Below are positions 1-7,978 of a stretch of DNA of 64,000 bases, piece by piece (the first letter of the stretch is position 1; the number at the start of each line of letters is the position of its first letter). The notes under the pieces are model-generated. The model saw nothing but the letters and a program-made list of their open reading frames with translations, was not told the origin of the DNA and did not search any database. Location: positions 62,001 to 126,000 of the forward strand of contig DASYPP010000004.1 of assembly GCA_036006525.1 (NCBI GenBank), in the 5' to 3' direction. The position numbers were made by a program, and so were the translations under genes. The DNA comes from DASYPP01 sp036006525 (lineage in GTDB: Bacteria; Gemmatimonadota; Gemmatimonadetes; Gemmatimonadales; GWC2-71-9).

Positions 1-77
1 CCGCGCTCGGCCGCCTGGTGAAAGGCGTGCCGGGAGACAGCGTGTATGCGGTGCTGGAAAGAAATCTGACCCGGTAA
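1..77 (+). CDS. 3' end of an unidentified CDS
   Basis: An open frame enters from the left edge, with codons in phase from base 3, and stops at TAA 75-77. The visible tail reads ALGRLVKGVPGDSVYAVLER followed by NLTR. It is too short to assign to a family. The gene lies on the plus strand and faces the minus-strand DUF4097 gene, so the gap that follows is a convergent border. Confidence 0.55.
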   Translation, partial: ALGRLVKGVPGDSVYAVLERNLTR

Positions 78-146
78 GACTTTCTGTCATTCCGAGGGCG
101 GATCCCGAGCGTACGCAGGTGAGATGGTGCTGGATTTCCAGTTCAG

Positions 147-266
147 CCACAACTGGTACACGAAGACCACCAAGGAACGGCGGAGTGCGCGAAGGGCATC
201 AAGACCTTCACAGGTCGTTCTTCGTGATCTCTGGAGTACCTCGTGAACTTCGTGTTCCAGTATTGG
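147..266. repeat. paired-repeat hairpin 1 (degenerate, CACGAAG-type unit)
   Basis: The 276-base gap between the first gene tail and the DUF4097 gene (78-353) holds an imperfect inverted repeat. The left arm is 147-180 and the right arm 233-266; about 23 of 34 positions pair, and 21 of the first 28. The arms carry loose repeats of ACACGAAG/CACCAAGG and the complement CTTCGTG. It is the weakest member of the paired-repeat family, but it has the same layout and sits at a convergent gene border. I see no coding sequence in the gap. Confidence 0.5.
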
Positions 267-353
267 CCAGGTTCAAATCCGGTACTGCTTGCGTCGCGCA
301 CACAGGCCAACACCAGTCCCCGGAGTGGCCATCTCGGGATGATACCCGTGCAG

Positions 354-1412
354 TTATCTGCCGTTCAGCGTCACGTTGCCCGACCCGGTCTCGACGTGCA
401 GCCTGCCCTGGCCGTCCCCAATCCGTCCCAACAGCCGGTCCTCGCTCCTGCGGGTGACCTGGATCGGCAGGTCGCTATCGACATCCCCGCTCGAGGTCTC
501 GATATCGATGGCGCTGCCGAAATTGGCCGGCACGCCGATGGTGACATTGCCTGACCCGGTATCCACGTTGATGTCGTCGGTATCGGTGAGCAGGTCTACA
601 TCGACGTCTCCACTGCCGGTGTCGAGTGAAAGCGTCGTCGCCGAGACGCCGTGGAGTTCGATGTTGCCGGACCCGGTGTCGACCGAGAGGTCGGTCGATT
701 TCATGGTGCTGCCGGTCACGTCTCCGGAGCCGGTGTCGATGGTGATGTTAGAGCCCGTGGCGTTCGAGTAGACCACGTTGCCGGAACCGGTATCCACCGA
801 GAGGTCGCCGGAAACCGTGCTGACCTTGACGTCACCGGAGCCGGTGTCGATGCTCAGGTTCCCGGTGATTCCCTCGGCCGAAACGTTCCCCGACGAAGTA
901 TCCAGGTCCAGGTTTCCGTTCACGTTGCTCGCGTCGATCCGCCCGACCCCGATATTCACCGAGACCCGCTTGCCTTCAGGCACCATGATCCTGAGGTCGG
1001 CCCAGGCCTCGAGCCCGTCACCATTGCTCCGGATGGTGACCCGACGGCCCCCGTCACGATCGTGGTCACCGCCCCCGAAGCTGCCGTCGTCCCGGACCCA
1101 CATTTCCGAGCGGTAGTTGCCCTGGTTGCGGTCCCGGGAATAGACGATTCGATCGCTGGGGAAGATCACCCGCAGGCCCTGCGCGCTGTGAAAGGCGCCG
1201 GTCTCGACCTTGAGCTGTCCGGCATCCCCGCCGCCCCGGGTCACTTCCACCACGACGCTGCTGCCGGTCCCGGCGACAATGGATACGTTCCCGGCCAGGT
1301 CGAACACGATGACGCGTTCGCCGGCCAGGGTGAAGCGCTCCTGGCTCGCGGCAATGAGCGGGGTCGCTGCCAGCGCGAGAATGATCCCGGCTGCGGTTCG
1401 GGCGGCTGACAT
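354..1412 (-). CDS. secreted DUF4097-type beta-repeat protein
   Basis: A 352-residue exported protein. The start at 1412 is chosen because it gives a signal peptide (MSAARTAAGIILALAATPLIA) and has GGAG five bases upstream; the frame stays open about 200 bases further but without a signal. The body repeats a [DE]TGSG[DN]V turn nine times about every 20 residues, from about residue 190 to the C-terminus. This is the pattern of DUF4097 (adhesin-like beta-strand repeat) proteins, expected to form a right-handed beta-solenoid. No catalytic motif is seen and the function is unknown. An acidic, glycine-rich insert near residue 110 may be a loop. Confidence 0.85.
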   Translation of the reverse strand: MSAARTAAGIILALAATPLIAASQERFTLAGERVIVFDLAGNVSIVAGTGSSVVVEVTRGGGDAGQLKVETGAFHSAQGLRVIFPSDRIVYSRDRNQGNYRSEMWVRDDGSFGGGDHDRDGGRRVTIRSNGDGLEAWADLRIMVPEGKRVSVNIGVGRIDASNVNGNLDLDTSSGNVSAEGITGNLSIDTGSGDVKVSTVSGDLSVDTGSGNVVYSNATGSNITIDTGSGDVTGSTMKSTDLSVDTGSGNIELHGVSATTLSLDTGSGDVDVDLLTDTDDINVDTGSGNVTIGVPANFGSAIDIETSSGDVDSDLPIQVTRRSEDRLLGRIGDGQGRLHVETGSGNVTLNGR

Positions 1413-1494
1413 GGCATCTCCATTGGGTTTGGCGGTTGCTGCGTGTCTTGCGGTCGGGTCTTGGATAGGGCGGGCGGAGGGAAGGTTGCGGGCG

Positions 1495-2598
1495 CTATTT
1501 AGGGCCTCCCAGTTTCCGGCGGGAAAGGCGCCCCTCCGGGTGCCGAGCCATCTCCAGCGCGGCCTCCAGGTCGATCGCGGTGCCCAGGGCACCGGTAAGG
1601 CGGCCGACGACATCGGCGCCCGGCTGATCTTCCGGCTGCTCGATCACGAAGACCAGGCCGGCGCCTGAGGCCTCGATGGCGCGGATGGCGTGCCGCCAAT
1701 GCGCCTCGGCCCCCCGGGGCCGCCGCGCGACGACCAGTGGAATCATCCCGAACGCGGGGTGCAGGGTCGCGACCCGGGGTATGCCGAGCCGGGCAGCGAG
1801 GGAGTCCCAGCCGGCCCAGTCCTCGCCCGCCGTCATCACGGTGAAGGTCCAGCCAGCATCTTCTACCACCTGGGCGAAGGCCATGATGAGGGCCTCGTCC
1901 TCGGCCTGCTCGCCCCGTCCGCTGGAAAGCACCGCGCTGCCGTGCTCGCCGAACCAGCGCTGTTCCGGGGTCAACTCGGCGGGCTTCCCACGAAAGGTCG
2001 CATAGCGCCGCGTCATCTCGATCTGGCGCTCCGCCTCGGCTCGCTGCTCGGGGAACTCAGCGGCCTCGGCGGCGCCGGTGAATGCCACTTCGGAGGCCAG
2101 GTAATGGCCGGCATTTCTGAGAATCTTGCCGCGCAGATGCAGGGTCCCGCTCCGGGGATCCAGGGCGAATGCCCGGTCCAGGGCCAGCAGGGCGTGGGTG
2201 TGCTCTCCCAGGCGATAAGCCGCGTACCCCATTTCGTGCCAGACCATTCCGAAATCGGGGTCCTGTTCCGCCGATGCCTGGAGGTAGCCGAGCGCCTCAC
2301 GGAGCCGCCCCATCTCGACCAGGGCCGCGCCGGTCAGGGCACCGGAAAACGCGTCCTGCTCGAAATAGCGGGTCGCCCGTTCGGCCAGGGCGAGGGCGTC
2401 GTCGAAGCGCCCCTCGGCCCGCAGCAGCTGGAAGTATTCCGCCCATCCCGCCTTGAGCTGCGGCTCCGCATCGATCACCGCGCGGTACGCCGCCTCCGCC
2501 TGGGTCCGGTCACCATCGCGTAACAAGTGGCGGGGCCGGCTCAGGGAGCGCTCCTCCGGCTCTCCGGCGAACACCCTGAATTGAGCGGTGGTAAACAT
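1495..2598 (-). CDS. tetratricopeptide-repeat protein
   Basis: A 367-residue soluble protein without a signal peptide. The N-terminal half (about residues 25-190) has TPR-like helical pairs, for example AEAAYRAVIDAEPQLKAGW and DDALALAERATRYFEQDAF. The C-terminal 150 residues look globular (VLSSGRGEQAEDEALIMAFA) and I do not recognise them. TPRs normally scaffold protein contacts; no partner is evident. It is divergent from the M20 dipeptidase across hairpin 2, and its downstream neighbour is the DUF4097 gene. No strong Shine-Dalgarno precedes the ATG at 2598, so the start is moderately certain. Confidence 0.75.
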   Translation of the reverse strand: MFTTAQFRVFAGEPEERSLSRPRHLLRDGDRTQAEAAYRAVIDAEPQLKAGWAEYFQLLRAEGRFDDALALAERATRYFEQDAFSGALTGAALVEMGRLREALGYLQASAEQDPDFGMVWHEMGYAAYRLGEHTHALLALDRAFALDPRSGTLHLRGKILRNAGHYLASEVAFTGAAEAAEFPEQRAEAERQIEMTRRYATFRGKPAELTPEQRWFGEHGSAVLSSGRGEQAEDEALIMAFAQVVEDAGWTFTVMTAGEDWAGWDSLAARLGIPRVATLHPAFGMIPLVVARRPRGAEAHWRHAIRAIEASGAGLVFVIEQPEDQPGADVVGRLTGALGTAIDLEAALEMARHPEGRLSRRKLGGPK

Positions 2599-2644
2599 CT
2601 CGCCAATGTACCCGAATACCGAGGCGCCGCTAGAGGGGCGATTT

Positions 2645-2775
2645 GTGACAAGTGACGAGTGACAGGTGACAAGTGGCGCCTGAGGGGCATTGGGTGGCGA
2701 GTACGGGGTCCCGGGTTATCTTCCCTGTCCGCGAATTGCTTGACGACTTGTCACTTGTCACCTGTCACTTGTCAC
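2645..2775. repeat. paired-repeat hairpin 2 (heptamer GTGACAN)
   Basis: Four heptamers of consensus GTGACAN run from 2645 to 2672, and four of TTGTCAC type from 2748 to 2775. The reverse complement of the right arm matches the left arm over 28 bases with three mismatches, leaving a loop of about 75 bases. The right arm ends six bases before the ATG of the dipeptidase gene, so a transcript from upstream would carry this stem where a ribosome site should be; no clear Shine-Dalgarno is seen. The 30-base right arm (2746-2775) is identical to 33082-33111. Confidence 0.9.
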
Positions 2776-2781
2776 TGACCT

Positions 2782-4170
2782 ATGGACTCCTCGGCCATCG
2801 AACGCGACCACGACCGCTATCTCCGGGAATTGGGCGAGTTTCTCGCCATCCCGTCTATCAGCACCCTCCCCGACCGGGCGGCGGATACCCGGCGCGCCGC
2901 TGACTGGACCGCCAACCAGCTTCGCACCCTGGGCTGTACCGTCAGCATCCTCGAGGGCCGGGGGCATCCGGTCGTCTGGGGTGAGAGCCCGAAGGTCGAG
3001 GGCAAGCCAACGCTCCTCATCTACGGCCATTACGACGTGCAGCCGCCCGACCCGCTCGATCTCTGGGTGAGCCCGCCCTTCGAAGCCACGATTCGCGATG
3101 GCAAGCTCTTCGCCCGCGGCGCGTCGGACGACAAGGGCCAGGTCTACTGCCTCATGAAGGCGTATGAAGCGGTACGGGACAAGAACGGCATGCCGCCGAT
3201 CAACGTGCACTGGCTGATCGAAGGCGAAGAGGAGTGCGGCGGGAAGGTCATTTTCGACCTGCTCCAGAACGAGCCGGAACGGAGCCGGGCCGACGCCGTG
3301 CTGGTGTGCGACATGAACTACTACGCCACCGGGTGGCCCGCGGTGTACACCGGGCTCCGCGGGATGTGCTACACCGAGATCTCGGTTCGCACCCTGCAGA
3401 GCGACCTGCACTCCGGCACCTATGGCGGCGTGGCGCCCAACGCGATCGAAACCCTGGTCCGCATCCTCGCCGGGTTGAAGGACGAGGACGGTCGCATCAG
3501 GGTGCGCGGCCTGTACAAGGCGGTCGAGGAGCCCAGCAAGGCCGAGCTCAAGAGCTGGAAGAAGTTGCCGTTCGACAAGAAGAAGTACCTGGAAGAAGAA
3601 ATCACCGGGAAGGCGCTCACCGGCCTCAAGGAGCACACCATCCAGGAGCGGACCTGGGCGCTGCCGACTCTCGAAATCCACGGCATCCGGGGCGGATTCG
3701 TCGGCGATGGAGCCAAGACGGTGATCCCGGCGCAGGCCACCGCCAAGGTCAGTCTCCGGCTGGTGCCCGGGCAATCGGTGGCCAAGGTGGAGAAGCAGCT
3801 GCGCCGCGAGGTCGAAGCGCTGGCGCCGAAGTGGGCCGAGGTGGAAGTAAAGTTCCTCCATGGCGGCGAGCCGGTGCACATGGATCTCGACCATCCGATC
3901 TTCGAGGTGCTGGATGAGGCCTTCGAGTCGGTGGTGGGCCAGCCGGCGGTCCGGGTGCGTGCCGGAGGTTCCATTCCCGTGGTGACCGAGTTGGCCAAGG
4001 GGGGCGCGCCGGTGCTGCTCACCGGCATCGGGCTACCCGATGACCGACTGCACGCTCCCAACGAGAAGCTCGATCTCCAGCAGCTGTGGGACGGAATCCA
4101 GGTCTTCGGGAAGTTCTTCGAGCTGATGGGGGAGAGCGAGTTCGCGGCGGAGGAAAAGGAGGAGAAGTAG
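2782..4170 (+). CDS. M20 family metallodipeptidase
   Basis: A 462-residue protein of the M20 (ArgE/DapE/CPG2, carnosinase-like) family, which cleaves dipeptides with two metal ions. Metal and catalytic motifs are in order: GHYDVQPP with H83 and D85, ARGASDDKGQ with the bridging Asp near 116, and IEGEEECGG with the catalytic Glu pair at 149-150. The dimerisation lid domain follows (about 190-370). The C-terminal metal histidine is probably the His in LHAPNEKL. No signal peptide, so cytoplasmic. The length fits the non-specific dipeptidase subgroup. The ATG directly follows the arm of hairpin 2. Confidence 0.92.
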   Translation: MDSSAIERDHDRYLRELGEFLAIPSISTLPDRAADTRRAADWTANQLRTLGCTVSILEGRGHPVVWGESPKVEGKPTLLIYGHYDVQPPDPLDLWVSPPFEATIRDGKLFARGASDDKGQVYCLMKAYEAVRDKNGMPPINVHWLIEGEEECGGKVIFDLLQNEPERSRADAVLVCDMNYYATGWPAVYTGLRGMCYTEISVRTLQSDLHSGTYGGVAPNAIETLVRILAGLKDEDGRIRVRGLYKAVEEPSKAELKSWKKLPFDKKKYLEEEITGKALTGLKEHTIQERTWALPTLEIHGIRGGFVGDGAKTVIPAQATAKVSLRLVPGQSVAKVEKQLRREVEALAPKWAEVEVKFLHGGEPVHMDLDHPIFEVLDEAFESVVGQPAVRVRAGGSIPVVTELAKGGAPVLLTGIGLPDDRLHAPNEKLDLQQLWDGIQVFGKFFELMGESEFAAEEKEEK

Positions 4171-4174
4171 GCCG

Positions 4175-4744
4175 TTACTCCGGAGTAGGTTCCAGTCCTG
4201 TCGCCGGTGTGTCCCGGTTCGCCGTGCCGGGATTCACCGCGTCCGCCCGCGCGTGCAGTTCCTCCACGCCCAGGAGCGCCCGCACTGATGCGATCAATCC
4301 CGCCACCACGTCCTCGGCCCAGTAGCTGTCGGGACGGTCGGCCGCCGGCAGCAAGCCGGAGCGCGACTCCAGGAAACGAATCGCGGTATTGACCCACTCG
4401 GTCTGCGCCGCTGGAACCACGGCCCAGGAGCCGGTGGACTTGAGTTCCATCTCGTTGAGCGCGGTCAGTTCCTGCTCCAGGTCCTTGGTGACCGCAGCCG
4501 AGGTGAGGCGGTCGGCGACGCCGGCAAGCACGGCCTGGCGTTCCGAGTCGAACGGCTCGGGAAGCGGCGCCAGGTAATGGCGCTGGTCGGCTACCATCTC
4601 GGCCAGCCTGATGCACACGGCCCGCACCGGCGGCCCCAGGGCGGCCGGGGCTTCCTTGGCCCAGCTGTTAGCGGCCCGCTGAATTACCGCGACCCGGTCT
4701 TCGATCTGCGACTCGCGCGATCGGCGCTCGCTCGACTCCGACAT
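4175..4744 (-). CDS. conserved hypothetical helical protein
   Basis: A 189-residue, charged, mostly helical protein with no signal peptide or membrane segment (MSESSERRSRESQIEDRVAV...). The start at 4744 lies just after the terminator of the upstream operon on the same strand, so it probably has its own promoter. I do not recognise a family. It is convergent with the M20 dipeptidase gene, four bases apart. Confidence 0.6.
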   Translation of the reverse strand: MSESSERRSRESQIEDRVAVIQRAANSWAKEAPAALGPPVRAVCIRLAEMVADQRHYLAPLPEPFDSERQAVLAGVADRLTSAAVTKDLEQELTALNEMELKSTGSWAVVPAAQTEWVNTAIRFLESRSGLLPAADRPDSYWAEDVVAGLIASVRALLGVEELHARADAVNPGTANRDTPATGLEPTPE

Positions 4745-4771
4745 ATAATGAAAAACGCCACACCGCCCGGT

Positions 4772-4800
4772 AAAAACAAGCGCCGCCTTTGCGGGGCGGC
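4772..4800 (-). terminator. Rho-independent terminator of the pdh-lip operon
   Basis: Reading the minus strand, GCCGCC (4800-4795) pairs with GGCGGC (4787-4782) across a 7-base loop, followed by CTTG and five T (4776-4772). It lies about 30 bases past the stop of the sulfite-oxidase-like gene and marks the operon end. Confidence 0.8.
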
Positions 4801-4828
4801 TAAGTGATTGCGCGGCAAAACGCAAGCT

Positions 4829-5455
4829 CTAGGTCCGGGGACCTCGCCGCATCCGAACCGGGTCGGGTCGCCCATAGCGCTCCTCCGCCCACGGATCACC
4901 TCGCTTGTGGTAGCCGTTCTGTTCCCAGAAGCCGGGTTCGTCCTCTTCGAGAAATTCGAAACCGGTCACCCACTTGGCGCTCTTCCAGAGATACAGGTGC
5001 GGCACCAGCAGCCGCACCGGGCCGCCGTGTTCCGGCATGAGCGGTTCGCCGTTATGAGTGAGGGCCAGGAGATTGCCGGGTGCCTGGAGATCGGCGAGCG
5101 GGAGATTGGTGCTGTAGTCCGGATCGGCCTGCACCAGCACGAACGCGGCTTCCGGCTTGAGTCGGGCGCGCTCGAGCAGCGGCTGCAACGGGACGCCTTC
5201 GAACACGTTGTCGAGCCGGCTCCAGTGGGTGACGCAGTGCATGTCGCAGGTGACCCGTTGCTTCGGGAAGGCCAGTAATTCGTCCCAGGTCAGCTCGAAG
5301 GGGTTTTCCACCAGGCCGTGCACCCGGAACCGCCAGCGAGCCAGGTCTACCTTGGGGACCAGCCCATAGTGGAGGACCGGCCACTTCTGGGTCAGCACCT
5401 GGCTGGGCGGAGTCCGCGGCCGGTCGCTGGGCCGGGCGTCGATGCTCTCGATCAT
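4829..5455 (-). CDS. sulfite-oxidase-like molybdopterin oxidoreductase
   Basis: A 208-residue protein with the molybdopterin-binding fold of the sulfite oxidase family. The key segment is VTCDMHCVTHWSRLDNVFEG: the Cys at residue 70 or 74 is the expected molybdenum ligand. Conserved VPHLYLWKSAKWV and GFWEQNGYH follow, as in the short SuoX-like oxidoreductases of bacteria. There is no signal peptide, so it is probably cytoplasmic; the substrate is unknown. The ATG at 5455 overlaps the lipB stop (ATGA), which makes it the last gene of the pdh-lip operon. Confidence 0.82.
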   Translation of the reverse strand: MIESIDARPSDRPRTPPSQVLTQKWPVLHYGLVPKVDLARWRFRVHGLVENPFELTWDELLAFPKQRVTCDMHCVTHWSRLDNVFEGVPLQPLLERARLKPEAAFVLVQADPDYSTNLPLADLQAPGNLLALTHNGEPLMPEHGGPVRLLVPHLYLWKSAKWVTGFEFLEEDEPGFWEQNGYHKRGDPWAEERYGRPDPVRMRRGPRT

Positions 5456-6141
5456 CGCACCGCTTCCAGGCCTGCCGGCTGCCGGGGAACCCGGTCCAGG
5501 TGCCGGGCGAAGTGATGGACGACCAGCTCCCGGGTGTGTGACCACAGCTCCTCCGGGTCCTCGCGCCGGCTGCGCTCCTCGAACACCGAGGTCATGATCA
5601 CGTTGTCGATCCCGCAGGGGACGATGAGACCGAAATTGACCAGGTCGTTCACTACGTTGAGCGCAAAGCCGTGAAGAGTCACCCATTGCTTTACGTGGAT
5701 CCCGATGCTGGCGATCTTGCGGCCCCGGGTCCACACGCCGGTGAGCCCGGTCCTGCGCTCGGCGGTGATTTCCAAATCGGCCAGCGTGTCGATGAGGACC
5801 GCTTCGAGGGTCCGCAGATACCAGTGGAGATCGGGGCGGTGGGACTGGAGGTCGATGATGGGATAGCCGACCAGCTGACCCGGGCCGTGATAGGTCACAT
5901 CCCCGCCGCGCTCGACCTCGAAGACATCCAGGCCTCTCCGCCTCAGCTCGGCAGGCTCCAGCGGAAGGCTGCTGCTCCGGGTACCGCGGCCCAGCGTAAC
6001 CACGGGCTCGTGTTCCACCAGGAGGAGCAGGTCCTCGGTCACCTCGCCGATCATCCGGCGGCGACAGAGGTCGCGCTGGAGCTCCAGCACTGCGCCGTAC
6101 GGGCGACGGCCCAGGTCTATCACCTGCAACGGGGCGGTCAT
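5452..6141 (-). CDS. lipB: octanoyl-[ACP]:protein octanoyltransferase
   Basis: A 229-residue LipB. It moves octanoyl groups from acyl carrier protein to lipoyl domains, the first step of lipoate assembly. Family motifs present: RGGDVTYHGPGQLVGYP, the lysine in GRKIASIGIHVKQWVT and the catalytic cysteine in VPCGI. LipA, 5.4 kb upstream in the same operon, then inserts sulfur; the acceptor in this operon is the PdhC lipoyl domain. It overlaps its neighbours by ATGA on both sides, so translation is probably coupled. Confidence 0.95.
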   Translation of the reverse strand: MTAPLQVIDLGRRPYGAVLELQRDLCRRRMIGEVTEDLLLLVEHEPVVTLGRGTRSSSLPLEPAELRRRGLDVFEVERGGDVTYHGPGQLVGYPIIDLQSHRPDLHWYLRTLEAVLIDTLADLEITAERRTGLTGVWTRGRKIASIGIHVKQWVTLHGFALNVVNDLVNFGLIVPCGIDNVIMTSVFEERSRREDPEELWSHTRELVVHHFARHLDRVPRQPAGLEAVR

Positions 6142-6620
6142 GCGGTGGCCCGCGCCCGGCGGACCGAGCGGAACATGAGCAGCGCGCCGAGCAGTACCAC
6201 GAGGAAGAACCCGGCCAGGCCGGGGACGCCGAACGCTTCGTTGAGTGGGACGCTCACCAGGGAGAGCAGGAACGCGGCGAACCCGCTCACCATCGCGAGG
6301 CCGAAGCGGCGGTAGGCGTACCCGATGGGAGCCAGCAGGTAGTAAGCGAGCAGGACCGGAACAAAGAGTGTCACCAGGGATCCGACCAGCAGCACCGTGG
6401 CCGCCGGTTGGTTCACGTCAGGAATGGCCGTGGCGACGGGCGGGAGGTCTCGGACCAGCCATCGGTTGAGCAGGATGGTGCCGGTCATGAGGGCGGTGCC
6501 CAGGAGAATGCCGAATCCGACGGTGGACACGGCCAGCGGCACGTAGTCTTTGGTCAGCCCCGGATTCAGCGGATTCGGATTGGTCAAATGTTTAGCGCTC
6601 GGCCCATTGAATCGAGGCAC
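6138..6620 (-). CDS. membrane protein of the pdh-lip operon
   Basis: A 160-residue protein with about four hydrophobic helices: YVPLAVSTVGFGILLGTALM, ATVLLVGSLVTLFVPVLLAY, FGLAMVSGFAAFLLSLVSV and LAGFFLVVLLGALLMF. The C-terminus is basic (RSVRRARATA). The family is unknown to me. The chosen ATG at 6620 lies inside lpdA, giving a 37-base overlap; a TTG near 6594 is a possible shorter start. It ends in an ATGA overlap with lipB. The position inside the PDH/lipoate operon is unusual for a membrane protein. Confidence 0.7.
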   Translation of the reverse strand: MPRFNGPSAKHLTNPNPLNPGLTKDYVPLAVSTVGFGILLGTALMTGTILLNRWLVRDLPPVATAIPDVNQPAATVLLVGSLVTLFVPVLLAYYLLAPIGYAYRRFGLAMVSGFAAFLLSLVSVPLNEAFGVPGLAGFFLVVLLGALLMFRSVRRARATA

Positions 6621-7978
6621 GCTTCCGCGACGGCCTCGGACAGCGTCGGGTGGGCGTGGATCGCCAGATCCACTTCTTCCACCGTGTATTCGTTCTCCCG
6701 CGCGACGGTCAGCTCGTGGATCATTTCGGACGCGTGGCTGCCCACGATGTGCGCCCCCAGGATCTCGCCGTATTTCTTGTCCCGGATGATCTTGACGAAC
6801 CCTTCGATCTCGCTGGCCGTGCGGGCCCGGCCATTGGCCGAGAAGGGGAAGCGTCCCACCTGGTAGTCCAGCTTCTTCTCCTTGGCCTGGTCCTCGGTCA
6901 TTCCGATGCTGGCGACTTCCGGGTGGCAGTAGGTGACGCTCGGCACATTGTCGTACTTGATTGCCGGTGGCTTGTGACCCGCCAGGATCTCCGCGACGTT
7001 CGTTCCCTCCCGGCTGCCCTTGTGCGCCAGCATTGGCGGCCCGGCGACGTCGCCGATGCAGTACACGCCCTTCGCCGTGGTCTCCAGCGTGTCCAGGTTC
7101 ACCTTCACGAAGCCGCGGTCGGTCAGCTCGACACCGCTCTCCTTGAAGCCCATGTTCTCGGTGTTGACGGCCCGGCCCGCGGCCATGAGCACCTTGTCCA
7201 CGGTGAATGATTCGGTCTTGCCGGCGGTCTCCACTTCCAGGGTCACCTTGTCCGCCGCCACCGTCGCCTTCTTCACCTTGGCGCCGGCCCGTACTTCGAT
7301 GCCCCGCTTGCGGTAGCTCTTGCTGAGCGCCTCGCTCGATTCAGCATCTTCCAGCGGGAGAATCCGGGGCAGCGCCTCGATCAGGGTGACCTTGCTCCCG
7401 AACGACGCAAAGACGTCGGCGAACTCCATGCCGACCGCACCGGCGCCCACGATGGCGAGCGTGGCGGGCGCCGTCTCCATGAACAGCGCCTCGTCGGAGC
7501 TGACCACCGTCTTGCCATTCAGCTCCAGCCCGATTTGCGGTATCCCTTTCACCCGCGATCCCGTGGCGATGACGACGCCCTTCGTCGCTTCATGTACGTC
7601 GTTGCCGACCTTGACCTTCTTGCCCGGCTGCAGCACGCCGGTGCCTTTGATCACCGTGATCTTGTGCTTCTTCATCAGGAACTCGACGCCCTTGGAGTTC
7701 TGTTCCGAGACCTTGCGGGAGCGCTTCATGGCCACGCCGTAGTCGGTCTTCACCTCGCCCACGGTAATACCGAACTCCGCGGCCTGGTGCCGGACCATGT
7801 TGGCGATCAGCGCGCTCTGCAGCAGCGCCTTGGTCGGAATGCAGCCGATGTTGACGCACACACCGCCCAGCTTGTCCTTCTCCACCACCGCCGTGGTGAG
7901 CCCCAGCTGAGCCGCGCGAATGGCGCAGACGTAACCCGCCGGACCGCCCCCGACAACAATGACATCAAACGTGGCCAT
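6584..7978 (-). CDS. lpdA: dihydrolipoyl dehydrogenase (E3)
   Basis: A 464-residue FAD enzyme that re-oxidises dihydrolipoamide with NAD+ for the pyruvate dehydrogenase complex. Visible parts: N-terminal FAD site GGGPAG (residues 10-15), redox-active disulfide C41/C46 in GGVCVNIGC, the second dinucleotide site GAGAVGMEFA, the FAD motif YCIGDV and the C-terminal interface AHPTLSEA with the catalytic His-Glu pair. The ATG at 7978 shares a base with the pdhC stop (TAATG). The frame is open further upstream, but that part is only antisense-like sequence inside pdhC. Confidence 0.97.
   Translation of the reverse strand: MATFDVIVVGGGPAGYVCAIRAAQLGLTTAVVEKDKLGGVCVNIGCIPTKALLQSALIANMVRHQAAEFGITVGEVKTDYGVAMKRSRKVSEQNSKGVEFLMKKHKITVIKGTGVLQPGKKVKVGNDVHEATKGVVIATGSRVKGIPQIGLELNGKTVVSSDEALFMETAPATLAIVGAGAVGMEFADVFASFGSKVTLIEALPRILPLEDAESSEALSKSYRKRGIEVRAGAKVKKATVAADKVTLEVETAGKTESFTVDKVLMAAGRAVNTENMGFKESGVELTDRGFVKVNLDTLETTAKGVYCIGDVAGPPMLAHKGSREGTNVAEILAGHKPPAIKYDNVPSVTYCHPEVASIGMTEDQAKEKKLDYQVGRFPFSANGRARTASEIEGFVKIIRDKKYGEILGAHIVGSHASEMIHELTVARENEYTVEEVDLAIHAHPTLSEAVAEACLDSMGRALNI

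Noticed and set aside
2645..2775. Heptamer arrays as CRISPR-like repeats
   Set aside because: Units are 7-10 bases with no spacers, arranged as inverted pairs, and no cas genes are present.
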